This document shows, in pieces, positions 55,893-63,882 of a stretch of DNA of 64,000 bases. How positions within the stretch are numbered: position 1 is the stretch's first letter; the number at the start of each line of letters is the position of its first letter. Position numbers and translations under genes: made by a program. Source of the stretch: Acidovorax sp. GTDB lineage: Bacteria; Pseudomonadota; Gammaproteobacteria; Burkholderiales; Burkholderiaceae_C. Where the stretch lies: the NCBI GenBank assembly GCA_031277855.1, contig JAITLO010000038.1, positions 48,485 through 112,484 of the forward strand, given 5' to 3'. The notes beneath the pieces are model-generated. The model was given only the letters and a program-made list of their open reading frames with translations. It was not told the origin of the DNA and did not search any database.

Positions 55893-57059
55893 TCAAAACG
55901 AACGAGGAAGACCAAGGAGGTGCTCGGCCACGTAAGAGAAGATCAAGTTGGTAGAAATCGGCGCCACCTGGTACAGACGCGTCTCACGGAATTTGCGCTC
56001 CACGTCGTATTCACAGGCAAAGCCAAAGCCACCGTGGAACTGCAGACAGGCATTGGCCGCTTCCCAGCTGGCCTTGGCCGCCAGGTACTTGGCCATATTG
56101 GCCTGGGCACCCATTTGCTCATGTTTGTCGAACAGCTCGCAGGCCTTCCAGCGCATCAGGTTGGCGGCTTCCAGCTCGATAAAGGTCTCGGCGATGGGGA
56201 ACTGCACGCCCTGGTTCTGGCCAATGGGGCGGCCAAACACCTGGCGATCCTTCACATACTTGGTCACGCGGTCCATGAACCAGTAGCCGTCGCCTATGCA
56301 TTCGGCGGCAATCAAGGTGCGCTCGGCATTCAGGCCATCGAGGATGTACTTAAAGCCCTTGCCCTCTTCGCCAATCAGGTTCTCGGCCGGAATCTCCAGG
56401 TTCTCGAAGAACAGCTCATTGGTCTCGTGGTTGACCATATTGGGAATGGGCCGCACCGTCATGCCGTTTTGCTCGGCCTCGCGCAGGTCCACCATAAAGA
56501 TGGACATGCCCTCGCTCTTCTTGGTCACCTCGGCCAGCGGCGTGGTGCGGGCCAGCAAGATCATGAAGTCGCTGTGCTGTATGCGGCTGATCCACACCTT
56601 CTGGCCGTTGATGACGTAGCGGTCGCCCTTTTTCACCGCGCTGGTCTTGATCTTGGTGGTGTCGGTGCCGGTGGTGGGCTCGGTCACACCCATGGACTGC
56701 AGCCGCCATTCGCCGCTGGCAATTTTTGGCAGATATTTGTCCTTTTGCGCCTTGGAGCCATGGCGTAGCAGCGTGCCCATGTTGTACATCTGGCCGTGGC
56801 AGGCGCCGGAGTTGCCGCCGCAGCGGTTGATCTCTTCCATGATGACCGAGGCCTCGGTCAGCCCCAGTCCCGAGCCGCCGTATTCCTGCGGAATCAGCGC
56901 CGCCAGCCAACCCGCTTCGGTCAGCGCGTTGACAAAGGTTTCTGGGTAGGCGCGTGCCTCGTCCACCTTGCGGAAATACTCGTCCGGAAACTGCTTGCAC
57001 AGATCGCGGATGGCATCGCGGATTTCGGGGTAATTGTTGCTCAGTGTTTTTTCAATCAT
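55893..57059 (-). CDS. Acyl-CoA dehydrogenase
   Basis: A 388-residue flavoprotein. It shows PQEYGGSGLGLTEASVIMEE, the FAD-contacting VTEPTTGTDTTKI, FGRPIGQNQGVQFPIAE and LQFHGGFGFACEYDVERKFR. The MCAD-type catalytic Glu (YEGT) is absent; the equivalent region reads YQVAPISTN. Glu246 in DGLNAERTLIAA occupies the helix-G position used as base in isovaleryl-CoA-type dehydrogenases. A branched or short acyl-CoA substrate is therefore plausible. It lies in the leftward CoA operon between the hydratase-like and CoA-transferase genes. Start 57059 matches family length. Confidence 0.92.
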   Translation of the reverse strand: MIEKTLSNNYPEIRDAIRDLCKQFPDEYFRKVDEARAYPETFVNALTEAGWLAALIPQEYGGSGLGLTEASVIMEEINRCGGNSGACHGQMYNMGTLLRHGSKAQKDKYLPKIASGEWRLQSMGVTEPTTGTDTTKIKTSAVKKGDRYVINGQKVWISRIQHSDFMILLARTTPLAEVTKKSEGMSIFMVDLREAEQNGMTVRPIPNMVNHETNELFFENLEIPAENLIGEEGKGFKYILDGLNAERTLIAAECIGDGYWFMDRVTKYVKDRQVFGRPIGQNQGVQFPIAETFIELEAANLMRWKACELFDKHEQMGAQANMAKYLAAKASWEAANACLQFHGGFGFACEYDVERKFRETRLYQVAPISTNLIFSYVAEHLLGLPRSF

Positions 57060-57147
57060 GGCCTTGTCGCCTCCAACTGTTTCAAGCCTTTCAGGCCTCT
57101 CGCGCTTGCTGCATATGCACAAGCAGCTCTTTTTTCGATAGCCCTGC

Positions 57148-58041
57148 TCAGGCCAGCACAGCCGTGGCCTGCATGGTCAGCCAGCCTTCGTGGTCCTGGG
57201 CCCACAGCTCCACGGTCTTGCCGTCCTGCGAGGGCTTGCCATGCACGCTGAAGGCATGCAGATCAAACGTGGGGCGCACGGCACGGAAGTCGAAGCTGAG
57301 CAGTTGTGCCTGGGGCAAATGGCGGCGCAGCAGATCGACCAGCAGCGTGGCAATCAAGGGGCCATGCACGATGAGGCCCGGGTAGCCTTCGACCTGGGTG
57401 ACGTACTGGCGGTCATAGTGGATGCGGTGGCCATTGAAGGTCAGGGCCGAATAGCGGAACAGCAGCACATCATCGGGAACGATGGTGCGCGACCATGCGG
57501 CCTGGCCGGCCAGCGGCGGTGTTTGCGGCGCGGGCGCGGCTTCGCCGGGCTGGGCCAGCGGGCGGTAGACGATGTCGTGCTCCTCGGTCAGCGCCAGGCC
57601 GCTGGCATTGCGGAACTGGTGCTCCACCTGCACAAACAGCAGCTCGCCCGAGCGCCCGGCCTTGTGCTTGACGGACTGTATGGTGGAGACACGCTCCACC
57701 TCCTGCCCGACCGCCAGCGCATTGCCCGCCTCCCAACGCAACCGGCCACCGGCCCACATGCGGCGCGGCAGCGGCACGGGGGGCAGAAAACCACCGCGCA
57801 GCGGGTGGCCATCGGGACCGATTTCGCTTTGGCGTGCGTGGGGCAAAAAGTACATCCAGTGCCACAGCGGCGGCAAGGCCGTACCTGCCACCGGCGCTGC
57901 GTCATCACGGTCCAGCGTGGCCGCCATGGCCGCCACGGGCGCCGCAGCCACCAGGTCGACGCGCGACTCGCTCTTGCCCTGCCAAGTCTGAAGATGCGCC
58001 TGCATGGCGGCATCGATGGTTGCATGTTGCGGTTCTGTCAT
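57148..58041 (-). CDS. FAS1-like/MaoC-like dehydratase (mesaconyl-C4-CoA hydratase-like)
   Basis: About 297 residues with a double-hotdog architecture. The C-terminal block FNGHRIHYDRQYVTQVEGYPGLIVHGPL contains the Asp/His hydratase motif and is characteristic of the mesaconyl-C4-CoA hydratase/HTD2 group. The N-terminal half is a degenerate hotdog domain. The family hydrates enoyl-CoA thioesters such as mesaconyl-CoA or itaconyl-CoA to citramalyl-CoA. It is the first gene of the leftward operon. Start 58041 is one of three close ATGs (58077, 58050); no Shine-Dalgarno is decisive. Confidence 0.85.
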   Translation of the reverse strand: MTEPQHATIDAAMQAHLQTWQGKSESRVDLVAAAPVAAMAATLDRDDAAPVAGTALPPLWHWMYFLPHARQSEIGPDGHPLRGGFLPPVPLPRRMWAGGRLRWEAGNALAVGQEVERVSTIQSVKHKAGRSGELLFVQVEHQFRNASGLALTEEHDIVYRPLAQPGEAAPAPQTPPLAGQAAWSRTIVPDDVLLFRYSALTFNGHRIHYDRQYVTQVEGYPGLIVHGPLIATLLVDLLRRHLPQAQLLSFDFRAVRPTFDLHAFSVHGKPSQDGKTVELWAQDHEGWLTMQATAVLA

Positions 58042-58141
58042 GGCTGCCATGGTCAGGCCAGCGCCAGCAGCAGGCAAGCTGCGTTTGTGAAAGCGTGTCT
58101 TCGGCTCTGCCTAAGGGCATGCATCAGGTGCTGGTTTCACA

Positions 58142-58170
58142 TTGCCAAAGTCCACCCTTGGGATTGGCAA
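58142..58170. promoter_or_regulatory. Inverted repeat in the divergent promoter of the two CoA operons
   Basis: TTGCCAA at 58142-58148 and TTGGCAA at 58164-58170 are perfect inverses spaced by 15 bases, in the 198-base gap. No regulator gene is encoded next to these operons. Confidence 0.5.
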
Positions 58171-58239
58171 ATGGCGCCCAGCGCGGTTTGCCGGCATGCT
58201 CGTTCCATCTCTCCCAACAACAGAAAAGGACGACAAACC

Positions 58240-59157
58240 ATGGCCCAGAAGATGATGCAAGACAAGGTCGTCGTAGTGACCGGCGCCGGCGGCGGCATAG
58301 GCCGAGACATTGCCTTGGCCATGGCCGCAGCGGGTGCCAAGGTGGTGGTCAACGACATCGGCACCTCCACCACCGGCGAAGGCACGGACGCCGGCCCGGC
58401 ACAGAAAGTGGTGGACGAAATCAAGGCCGCTGGCGGCCAGGCCGTGGCCAATACCGATAGCGTGTCGGAAGCGGTCAGTGCCGGCCGCATCGTGCAATGC
58501 GCCGTGGACAGCTTTGGCCGCATCGACGGCATCGTCAACAACGCCGGCATTCTGCGCGACCGCTTCTTCCACAAGATGAGCCTGGACGAGTGGGATGCCG
58601 TCATCAAGGTCCACCTCTACGGCAGCTACTACATGAGCCGCGCCGCAGCCAACCACTTCAAGGAGCAGGAAAGCGGCGCCCTGGTACACATGACCTCCAC
58701 CTCCGGCCTGATAGGCAATCTGGGCCAGGCCAACTACAGCGCCGCCAAGCTGGGTTTGACTGCCTTGTCCAAGTCGATTGCGCTGGACATGGCCAAGTTC
58801 AATGTGCGCTCCAACTGCATCGCCCCCTTTGCCTGGAGCCGCATGATTGGCTCCATCCCCACCGACACCCCCGAGCAACAGGCGCGCGTGGCCAAGATCC
58901 AGCAGATGACACCCAACAAGATCGCGCCCCTGGCGGTCTATCTGCTGTCCGAGCAGGCCAAAGATGTGAACGCCCAGGTCTTTGCCGTGCGCAACAACGA
59001 GCTCTTTCTGATGAGCCAACCCCGCCCGCTGCGCTCGGTACACCGCAGCGAAGGCTGGACGCCGGAGTTCATTGCCGAGCATGGCATGCCGGCGCTCAAG
59101 GCCTCGTTTGTGCCCATGGATCGCTCTGCTGATGTGTTCAGTTGGGATCCAGTCTGA
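58240..59157 (+). CDS. SDR-family dehydrogenase, MFE-2 (3R)-hydroxyacyl-CoA dehydrogenase-like
   Basis: A 305-residue SDR. The cofactor loop is TGAGGGIG (14-21) with NDIG after beta2, then NNAGILRDR (100-108), Ser153, Tyr166 and Lys170 (NYSAAK). The extended C-terminus beyond the classical fold and the motif SEGWTPEFI resemble the dehydrogenase unit of peroxisomal multifunctional enzyme 2. It probably oxidises (3R)-hydroxyacyl-CoA to 3-ketoacyl-CoA. AAAAGGA precedes ATG 58240. It is the first gene of the rightward operon and is followed by a hydratase-2, the other MFE-2 activity. Confidence 0.88.
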   Translation: MAQKMMQDKVVVVTGAGGGIGRDIALAMAAAGAKVVVNDIGTSTTGEGTDAGPAQKVVDEIKAAGGQAVANTDSVSEAVSAGRIVQCAVDSFGRIDGIVNNAGILRDRFFHKMSLDEWDAVIKVHLYGSYYMSRAAANHFKEQESGALVHMTSTSGLIGNLGQANYSAAKLGLTALSKSIALDMAKFNVRSNCIAPFAWSRMIGSIPTDTPEQQARVAKIQQMTPNKIAPLAVYLLSEQAKDVNAQVFAVRNNELFLMSQPRPLRSVHRSEGWTPEFIAEHGMPALKASFVPMDRSADVFSWDPV

Positions 59158-59160
59158 CGA

Positions 59161-59240
59161 CTCCCCCTGAGGCGCTGCGCGCCTTCCCCCAAGGGGGACG
59201 ACAGCCTCGCTGCGGGACGGCCCTTGCTCGCTGTCTCTGA
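59161..59240 (+). repeat. GC-rich intergenic repeat A, copy 5 (short form)
   Basis: Opens CTCCCCCTGAGGCGCTGCGC three bases after the SDR stop and closes CCCTTGCTCGCTGTCTCTGA. The middle is ~25-30 bases shorter than in copy 2. Confidence 0.75.
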
Positions 59241-59280
59241 CTTGGGCTGCGCCAGTTTTGTGCGCCACACCCTGTGTCTT

Positions 59281-59320
59281 ACTCCCTCGCCCCTTCGGGG
59301 AGAGGGTGGGGGAGAGGGGC
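59281..59320 (+). repeat. Intergenic repeat B, copy 2
   Basis: CTCGCCCCTTCGGGGAGAGG followed by GTGGGGGAGAGGGG, ~40 bases after repeat A copy 5. It is a self-complementary hairpin. Confidence 0.72.
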
Positions 59321-59401
59321 TGCTGGCAAAGCAAGGCGTTTGCTGAATGTGTCGAATCACGACCACTGTCTCTCTAGTGAATCACACCGAGGAACCTCTC
59401 C

Positions 59402-60307
59402 ATGGCCATTGACTACCACCACCTCAAGGCGCGCCAGTTTGCGCCTGTGCGCCAGAGTTACAGCGCGCGCGACAGCATGTTGTATGCGCTCAGCCTGGGC
59501 CTGGGCAATGACCCGCTGGACCACAGCGCCCTGCCCTATGTGTACGAGGGCAAGGACGGCCAGAGCCTGCTCACCCTGCCTTCGCAGGCCGTGGTGCTGG
59601 GCTACCCCGGCTTTTGGGCGCGCGAGCCCGATACCGGCATTGACTGGGTCAAGCTGCTGCATGGTGAGCAGCGCATGCGGCTGCACCGGCCGCTGCCGCC
59701 AGCGGCAGAGGTGGTGGGCCACAACCGCATCACCCACCTGACGGACAAGGGCGAAGGCAAGGGCTGCATCATGGTGACCGAGCGCCACCTGGAAACCGCA
59801 GCCGGCGAATTGCTGGCCACCGTGCAGCAGGTCTCGTTCTTGCGCGGTGATGGCGGCTATAGCCAAACTGGCCAAGCAGGCGGCGGCCAACCCAGCGATG
59901 CCCCATTGCCCGCGCTGCAGCCCACACCCGAAGACCGCGCCCCGGACTTCACCGACATCCAGCCCACCCGCCCCGAGGCCGCCCTGCTCTACCGCCTCAG
60001 CGGTGACTACAACCCCCTGCATGCCGACCCTGCCGTGGCCCAGGCTGCAGGCTTTGAGCGCCCTATCTTGCATGGCCTTGCCAGCTATGGCCTGGTCGCC
60101 CGCGCCCTTCTGCGCCAGTGCGCGGGCGGTGATGCCACAGGCTTCAGGGCGCTGGACATTCGCTTTGCCTCGCCGGTGTTCCCAGGTGAGACCCTGGTCA
60201 CCGAAATCTGGCGCGTGCCCGGCAGCTCCAGCCACTACCAGCTGCGCGCCAAGGTGCAGGAGCGGGACAAGGTGGTGCTGAGCCATGGGTTTGCGGAACT
60301 CGGATGA
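59402..60307 (+). CDS. MaoC-family enoyl-CoA hydratase 2
   Basis: A 301-residue double-hotdog protein. The C-terminal domain carries the hydratase-2 motif SGDYNPLHADP (Asp202, Asn204, His207) followed by GFERPILHGLASYG, as in the C-terminal half of MFE-2. It hydrates trans-2-enoyl-CoA to (3R)-hydroxyacyl-CoA, the substrate of the upstream SDR. It is separated from that gene by 244 bases filled with repeats A and B, so coordination is probable but not certain. Confidence 0.9.
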   Translation: MAIDYHHLKARQFAPVRQSYSARDSMLYALSLGLGNDPLDHSALPYVYEGKDGQSLLTLPSQAVVLGYPGFWAREPDTGIDWVKLLHGEQRMRLHRPLPPAAEVVGHNRITHLTDKGEGKGCIMVTERHLETAAGELLATVQQVSFLRGDGGYSQTGQAGGGQPSDAPLPALQPTPEDRAPDFTDIQPTRPEAALLYRLSGDYNPLHADPAVAQAAGFERPILHGLASYGLVARALLRQCAGGDATGFRALDIRFASPVFPGETLVTEIWRVPGSSSHYQLRAKVQERDKVVLSHGFAELG

Positions 60308-60308
60308 A

Positions 60309-60405
60309 ACACCCCCTGAGTCGCTTACGCGCCTTCCCCCTCTCTGGCTTCGCCGGAAGGGGACGACAGCCTCGCTGCGGGGCGGCCCTTGCTCGCTGTC
60401 TCTGG
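60309..60405 (+). repeat. GC-rich intergenic repeat A, copy 6
   Basis: Opens ACACCCCCTGAGTCGCTTAC directly after the MaoC stop and closes CCCTTGCTCGCTGTCTCTGG. The closing half is nearly identical to copy 5. Confidence 0.75.
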
Positions 60406-60452
60406 CGAATGGGGTATCGCATGCAGCAGGGGCCTGCGTGATTCCGGTATGG

Positions 60453-60490
60453 CTCCCTCGCCCGCTTGCGGGAGAGGGTGGGGGTGAGGG
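60453..60490 (+). repeat. Intergenic repeat B, copy 3
   Basis: CTCGCCCGCTTGCGGGAGAGG followed by GTGGGGGTGAGGG, ~50 bases after repeat A copy 6. The hairpin loop differs from the other copies by compensating changes (CCCGC/GCGGG). Confidence 0.72.
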
Positions 60491-60541
60491 CCTGCCCCGC
60501 CTGCACATTCCACTTTTTCTTCTTTTTGATTGGCACCATCC

Positions 60542-61339
60542 ATGAACCACTCTGCCGTATTGACCACCGTGGAAAACGGTGTGGGAACCATCACCCTCAA
60601 CCGCCCCGAGGCACGCAACGCCCTGGGCCTGGAAGTGCGCGACGGGCTGGCGCGGGCTGTGGTCCAGATGCGCGATGACGCGGACGTACACACCGTGGTG
60701 CTCACCGGCGCCGGTGGGGCCTTTTGTTCGGGCGGCGACATCAGCCTGATGCTAAACAGCCAGCAAGGCAGCGTGGCCCACCGCGAGCGCATGCGGGCCC
60801 TGCACCAGTGGTTTGCCGAGCTGGTGAACATGGAAAAACCGGTGATTGCCGCCGTGGATGGGCCGGCCTTTGGCGCAGGCCTGAGCCTGGCCCTGGCCGC
60901 CGACTTTGTGCTTGCCACGCGCCGCGCCAAGTTCTGCGCCGTGTTTGGCCGCATCGGCCTGGTGCCCGACCTGGGCGCCATGCAGCTGCTGCCGCGCATC
61001 GTGGGTCTGCAAAAGGCCAAGGAACTGGTCTTCACCGCGCGCACCGTGGGTGCGGACGAGGCCAAGGCCCTGGGCATGGTCTACGACATCGTGGAAGACG
61101 CCGCAGCGCTGCAGCAGGCCACCCAACAAATGGCCGCCCGCTTTGCCGGCGCGTCCACGGTGGCCATCGGCATGGCCAAAAACATCATGCACCAGGCCTT
61201 TGAGCTGAACGCCCATGCCATGGCCGAGCTGGAAGCCAGTGCACAAGCCATTTGCCGCGGCTCCGACTACCACCTGGACGCGATTGAGCGCTTCAAGAAC
61301 AAGCAACCGCTGCGCTTTGACTGGGACCGCAAGGAATGA
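60542..61339 (+). CDS. Enoyl-CoA hydratase/isomerase (crotonase family, PaaG-like active site)
   Basis: A 265-residue crotonase. The oxyanion segments FCSGGD (61-66) and GPAFGAG are intact. Where true hydratases carry the first catalytic Glu, the sequence is non-acidic; instead Asp143 in GLVPDLGAM matches the aspartate used by PaaG-type isomerases. An isomerase or other crotonase reaction is thus more likely than simple hydration, which the MaoC protein can provide. Its stop overlaps the next gene by four bases. Confidence 0.9.
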   Translation: MNHSAVLTTVENGVGTITLNRPEARNALGLEVRDGLARAVVQMRDDADVHTVVLTGAGGAFCSGGDISLMLNSQQGSVAHRERMRALHQWFAELVNMEKPVIAAVDGPAFGAGLSLALAADFVLATRRAKFCAVFGRIGLVPDLGAMQLLPRIVGLQKAKELVFTARTVGADEAKALGMVYDIVEDAAALQQATQQMAARFAGASTVAIGMAKNIMHQAFELNAHAMAELEASAQAICRGSDYHLDAIERFKNKQPLRFDWDRKE

Positions 61340-62616
61340 GCCCGCTTGCCACGCGGCTGCAGGCCTTGCTGCGCCCCGGTGACAGCTTGTGGTGGGGCCA
61401 GGCCACGGCCGAGCCGCTGACGCTGACCCGCACCCTGGTGCAGCACCGCCATGCGCTGGCCCAAGGCGGCCGGCTGCAGGTGTTTGTGGGCCTGGGCCTG
61501 TCGGACACGCTGCAGCCCGCACATGCCGATGTGCTGGATTTTTGGGGCTATGCCGCCAGCGGCCCCCACCGCGCGCTGGCCCAGGCCGGTGTGCTGGACA
61601 TCATTCCCGCCCATTACTCGCAGCTGCCGCCGCTGCTGGAACGTGGTGCGCTTTCGGCCGATGTGGTGTTCCTGCAAGTGTCACCGCCCGATGCCCAGGG
61701 CCGCCACAGCCTGGGCCAGATGCGCGAATACCTGCCCGCCGCCATGGCGCGTGCCCGCGTCATCGTGGGCGAGGTCCACCCCGATGTGCCGTGGACCACC
61801 GGCGGCCCCTATCTGCAGGCCGGCGATTTTGATCTGCTCGTGGACGCCGACACCGCCCTGCCCGACATGGCACGCACCGCGCCCGGCGCGGCAGAGCAGG
61901 CGATTGCGGCCCATATTGCCGGCCTGGTCGAAGACGGCAGCTGCCTGCAACTGGGCGTGGGCAATCTGCCGGAAGCCGTGCTGGCCGCACTGCGCCAGCA
62001 CAAAGACCTGGGCCTGCACAGCGGCGCCATTGGCGACGGCGTGGTCGCCCTGGCCGAGGCCGGTGTGCTCACCCATGCGCGCAAAAACAGAGACCCCGGC
62101 GTGGGCACGGCAGGCGTGCTCATGGGCGGAGTGCGGCTGCGCCAATGGGCCCATCACAACCCCCAGCTGCAGCTGCGCGACACCGGCTACACCCACCACC
62201 CCGAGGTGCTGGCGGGCATGGACAAGCTGGTGACCATCAACTCCGCCATCGAGGTGGACCTGACGGGGCAGATCAATGCCGAGGTCGCCGGCGGCGTCTA
62301 TATGGGCGCCGTGGGCGGGGCGGTGGACTTTCTGCGCGGCGCCGCCCGCAGCAAGGGCGGTCTGCCGATTGTGGCCCTGCCCTCTACCGCCAAGGCCCAC
62401 AGCCGCATCGTGGCCAGCCTCTCCGGCCCGGTGAGCACCCCGCGCGCCGATGCCGGCTTGATCGTCACCGAGCATGGCGTGGCCGACCTACGCGGCCAGC
62501 CGCTGTCCCGGCGCGTGCGCCGCCTGATAGACATTGCCGCACCCGCGCACCAGGAACATTTGGAGCGGGAGGCCCATGGCCTGCTGCGCCAATGCGGAGC
62601 GGCTTTCCCCCATTGA
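61336..62616 (+). CDS. Acetyl-CoA hydrolase/transferase-family protein
   Basis: A 426-residue class I CoA-transferase-like protein. It shows LQLGVGNLPEAVLAAL, LHSGAIGDGVVAL, catalytic Glu306 in NSAIEVDLTGQINAE, and near the C-terminus ITEHGVADLRG-type sequence (IVTEHGVADL). Relatives are 4-hydroxybutyrate CoA-transferase, propionate or acetate CoA-transferases and acetyl-CoA hydrolases. In the operon it could activate the starting acid or recycle CoA. It overlaps the upstream gene by ATGA. Confidence 0.9.
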   Translation: MSPLATRLQALLRPGDSLWWGQATAEPLTLTRTLVQHRHALAQGGRLQVFVGLGLSDTLQPAHADVLDFWGYAASGPHRALAQAGVLDIIPAHYSQLPPLLERGALSADVVFLQVSPPDAQGRHSLGQMREYLPAAMARARVIVGEVHPDVPWTTGGPYLQAGDFDLLVDADTALPDMARTAPGAAEQAIAAHIAGLVEDGSCLQLGVGNLPEAVLAALRQHKDLGLHSGAIGDGVVALAEAGVLTHARKNRDPGVGTAGVLMGGVRLRQWAHHNPQLQLRDTGYTHHPEVLAGMDKLVTINSAIEVDLTGQINAEVAGGVYMGAVGGAVDFLRGAARSKGGLPIVALPSTAKAHSRIVASLSGPVSTPRADAGLIVTEHGVADLRGQPLSRRVRRLIDIAAPAHQEHLEREAHGLLRQCGAAFPH

Positions 62617-62673
62617 GCCTCCGCCCTCATCCCCCCATCACCTGATCACCACATCACCACCAGGAGTCCACCC

Positions 62674-63882
62674 ATGCGCCGTGCCGCCATTGTTTCCCCG
62701 CTTCGCACCCCCGTCGGTACCTTCGGCGGCAGTCTGCGCCCCGTTCCCGTGGAGGAGCTGGCCGCCACCACGGTACGTGCCGTGGTGGCCCAAAGCGGCA
62801 TAGACCCCGCCCGCATCGATGATGTGGTGTTTGCCCAGTCCTACGCCAGCAGCGAGACGCCTTGCGTGGGCCGCTGGGCCGCGCTGCAGGCCGGCCTGCC
62901 GGTGGAGGTGCCAGGCATGCAGCTGGACCGCCGCTGCGGCGGTGGCCTGCAGGCCATTGCCACGGCCGCCATGATGGTGCAAAGCGGCGCAGCCGATGTG
63001 GTGATTGCCGGCGGCGTGGAGAGCATGAGCAATATCGAGTACTACAGCCCCGATATGCGCTGGGGCGCGCGCTCAGGCAATGTGCGCATGTTTGACCGCC
63101 TGGACCGTGGCCGCGAGCGCTCCCAGCCTGTGGAGCGCTTTGGCAAGATCTCGGGAATGATCGAGACGGCAGAGAACCTGGCCCGCGACTACGGCATCAC
63201 GCGCGACGCGGCCGACGCTTTTGCCATGCGCAGCCACCAGCGTGCGGCCGATGCCTGGGCCGCCGGCCGCTTCAACGATGAGGTCGTGCCCGTGTCCGTA
63301 CCACAGCGCAAGGGCGAGCCCCTGCTGTTCAGCCAGGACGAGGGCTTTCGCGCCGCCACCACCATGGACAGCCTGGCCAAGCTGCGTGTGCTGATGCCGG
63401 GCGGCACGGTGACGGCGGGCAATGCCAGCCAGCAAAACGATGCCTCGGCCGCCTGCCTGATCGTGGCCGAGGACAAGCTGGCCGAGCTGGGCCTCACGCC
63501 CATGGCCGCCATGGTGGGCTGGGCGGCTGCGGGCTGCGAGCCCTCGCACATGGGCATAGGCCCTGTGCCGGCTGTGAAAAAGCTGCTGTCGCGCCTGCAT
63601 CTGACGCTGGACGATATGGACCTGGTGGAGCTGAACGAAGCCTTTGCCTGCCAGGTGCTGGCCGTGCTCAAGGGCTGGGAGTGGAAGGACTGCGAGGCCA
63701 TTGAACACAAGCTGAATGTGAACGGCTCCGGCATCTCGCTGGGCCACCCCATTGGCGCCACCGGCGTGCGCATTCTGGCCACGCTGCTGCACGAGCTGGA
63801 GCGGCGCAAGGGCCGCTATGGCCTGGAGACCATGTGCATAGGCGGCGGCCAGGGCATTGCCGCTGTGTTCGAGCGTTACTAA
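62674..63882 (+). CDS. Thiolase (acetyl-CoA acetyltransferase / 3-ketoacyl-CoA thiolase)
   Basis: A 402-residue thiolase. The acylated Cys88 is in LDRRCGGGLQA, the His site in GISLGHPIGATG, and the second Cys in ETMCIGGGQGIA. NEAFACQVLAV is the usual NEAF block. All catalytic residues are intact. It would cleave the 3-ketoacyl-CoA made by the upstream enzymes into acetyl-CoA and a shortened acyl-CoA. It is the last gene of the rightward operon, 57 bases after the CoA-transferase gene. Confidence 0.93.
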   Translation: MRRAAIVSPLRTPVGTFGGSLRPVPVEELAATTVRAVVAQSGIDPARIDDVVFAQSYASSETPCVGRWAALQAGLPVEVPGMQLDRRCGGGLQAIATAAMMVQSGAADVVIAGGVESMSNIEYYSPDMRWGARSGNVRMFDRLDRGRERSQPVERFGKISGMIETAENLARDYGITRDAADAFAMRSHQRAADAWAAGRFNDEVVPVSVPQRKGEPLLFSQDEGFRAATTMDSLAKLRVLMPGGTVTAGNASQQNDASAACLIVAEDKLAELGLTPMAAMVGWAAAGCEPSHMGIGPVPAVKKLLSRLHLTLDDMDLVELNEAFACQVLAVLKGWEWKDCEAIEHKLNVNGSGISLGHPIGATGVRILATLLHELERRKGRYGLETMCIGGGQGIAAVFERY

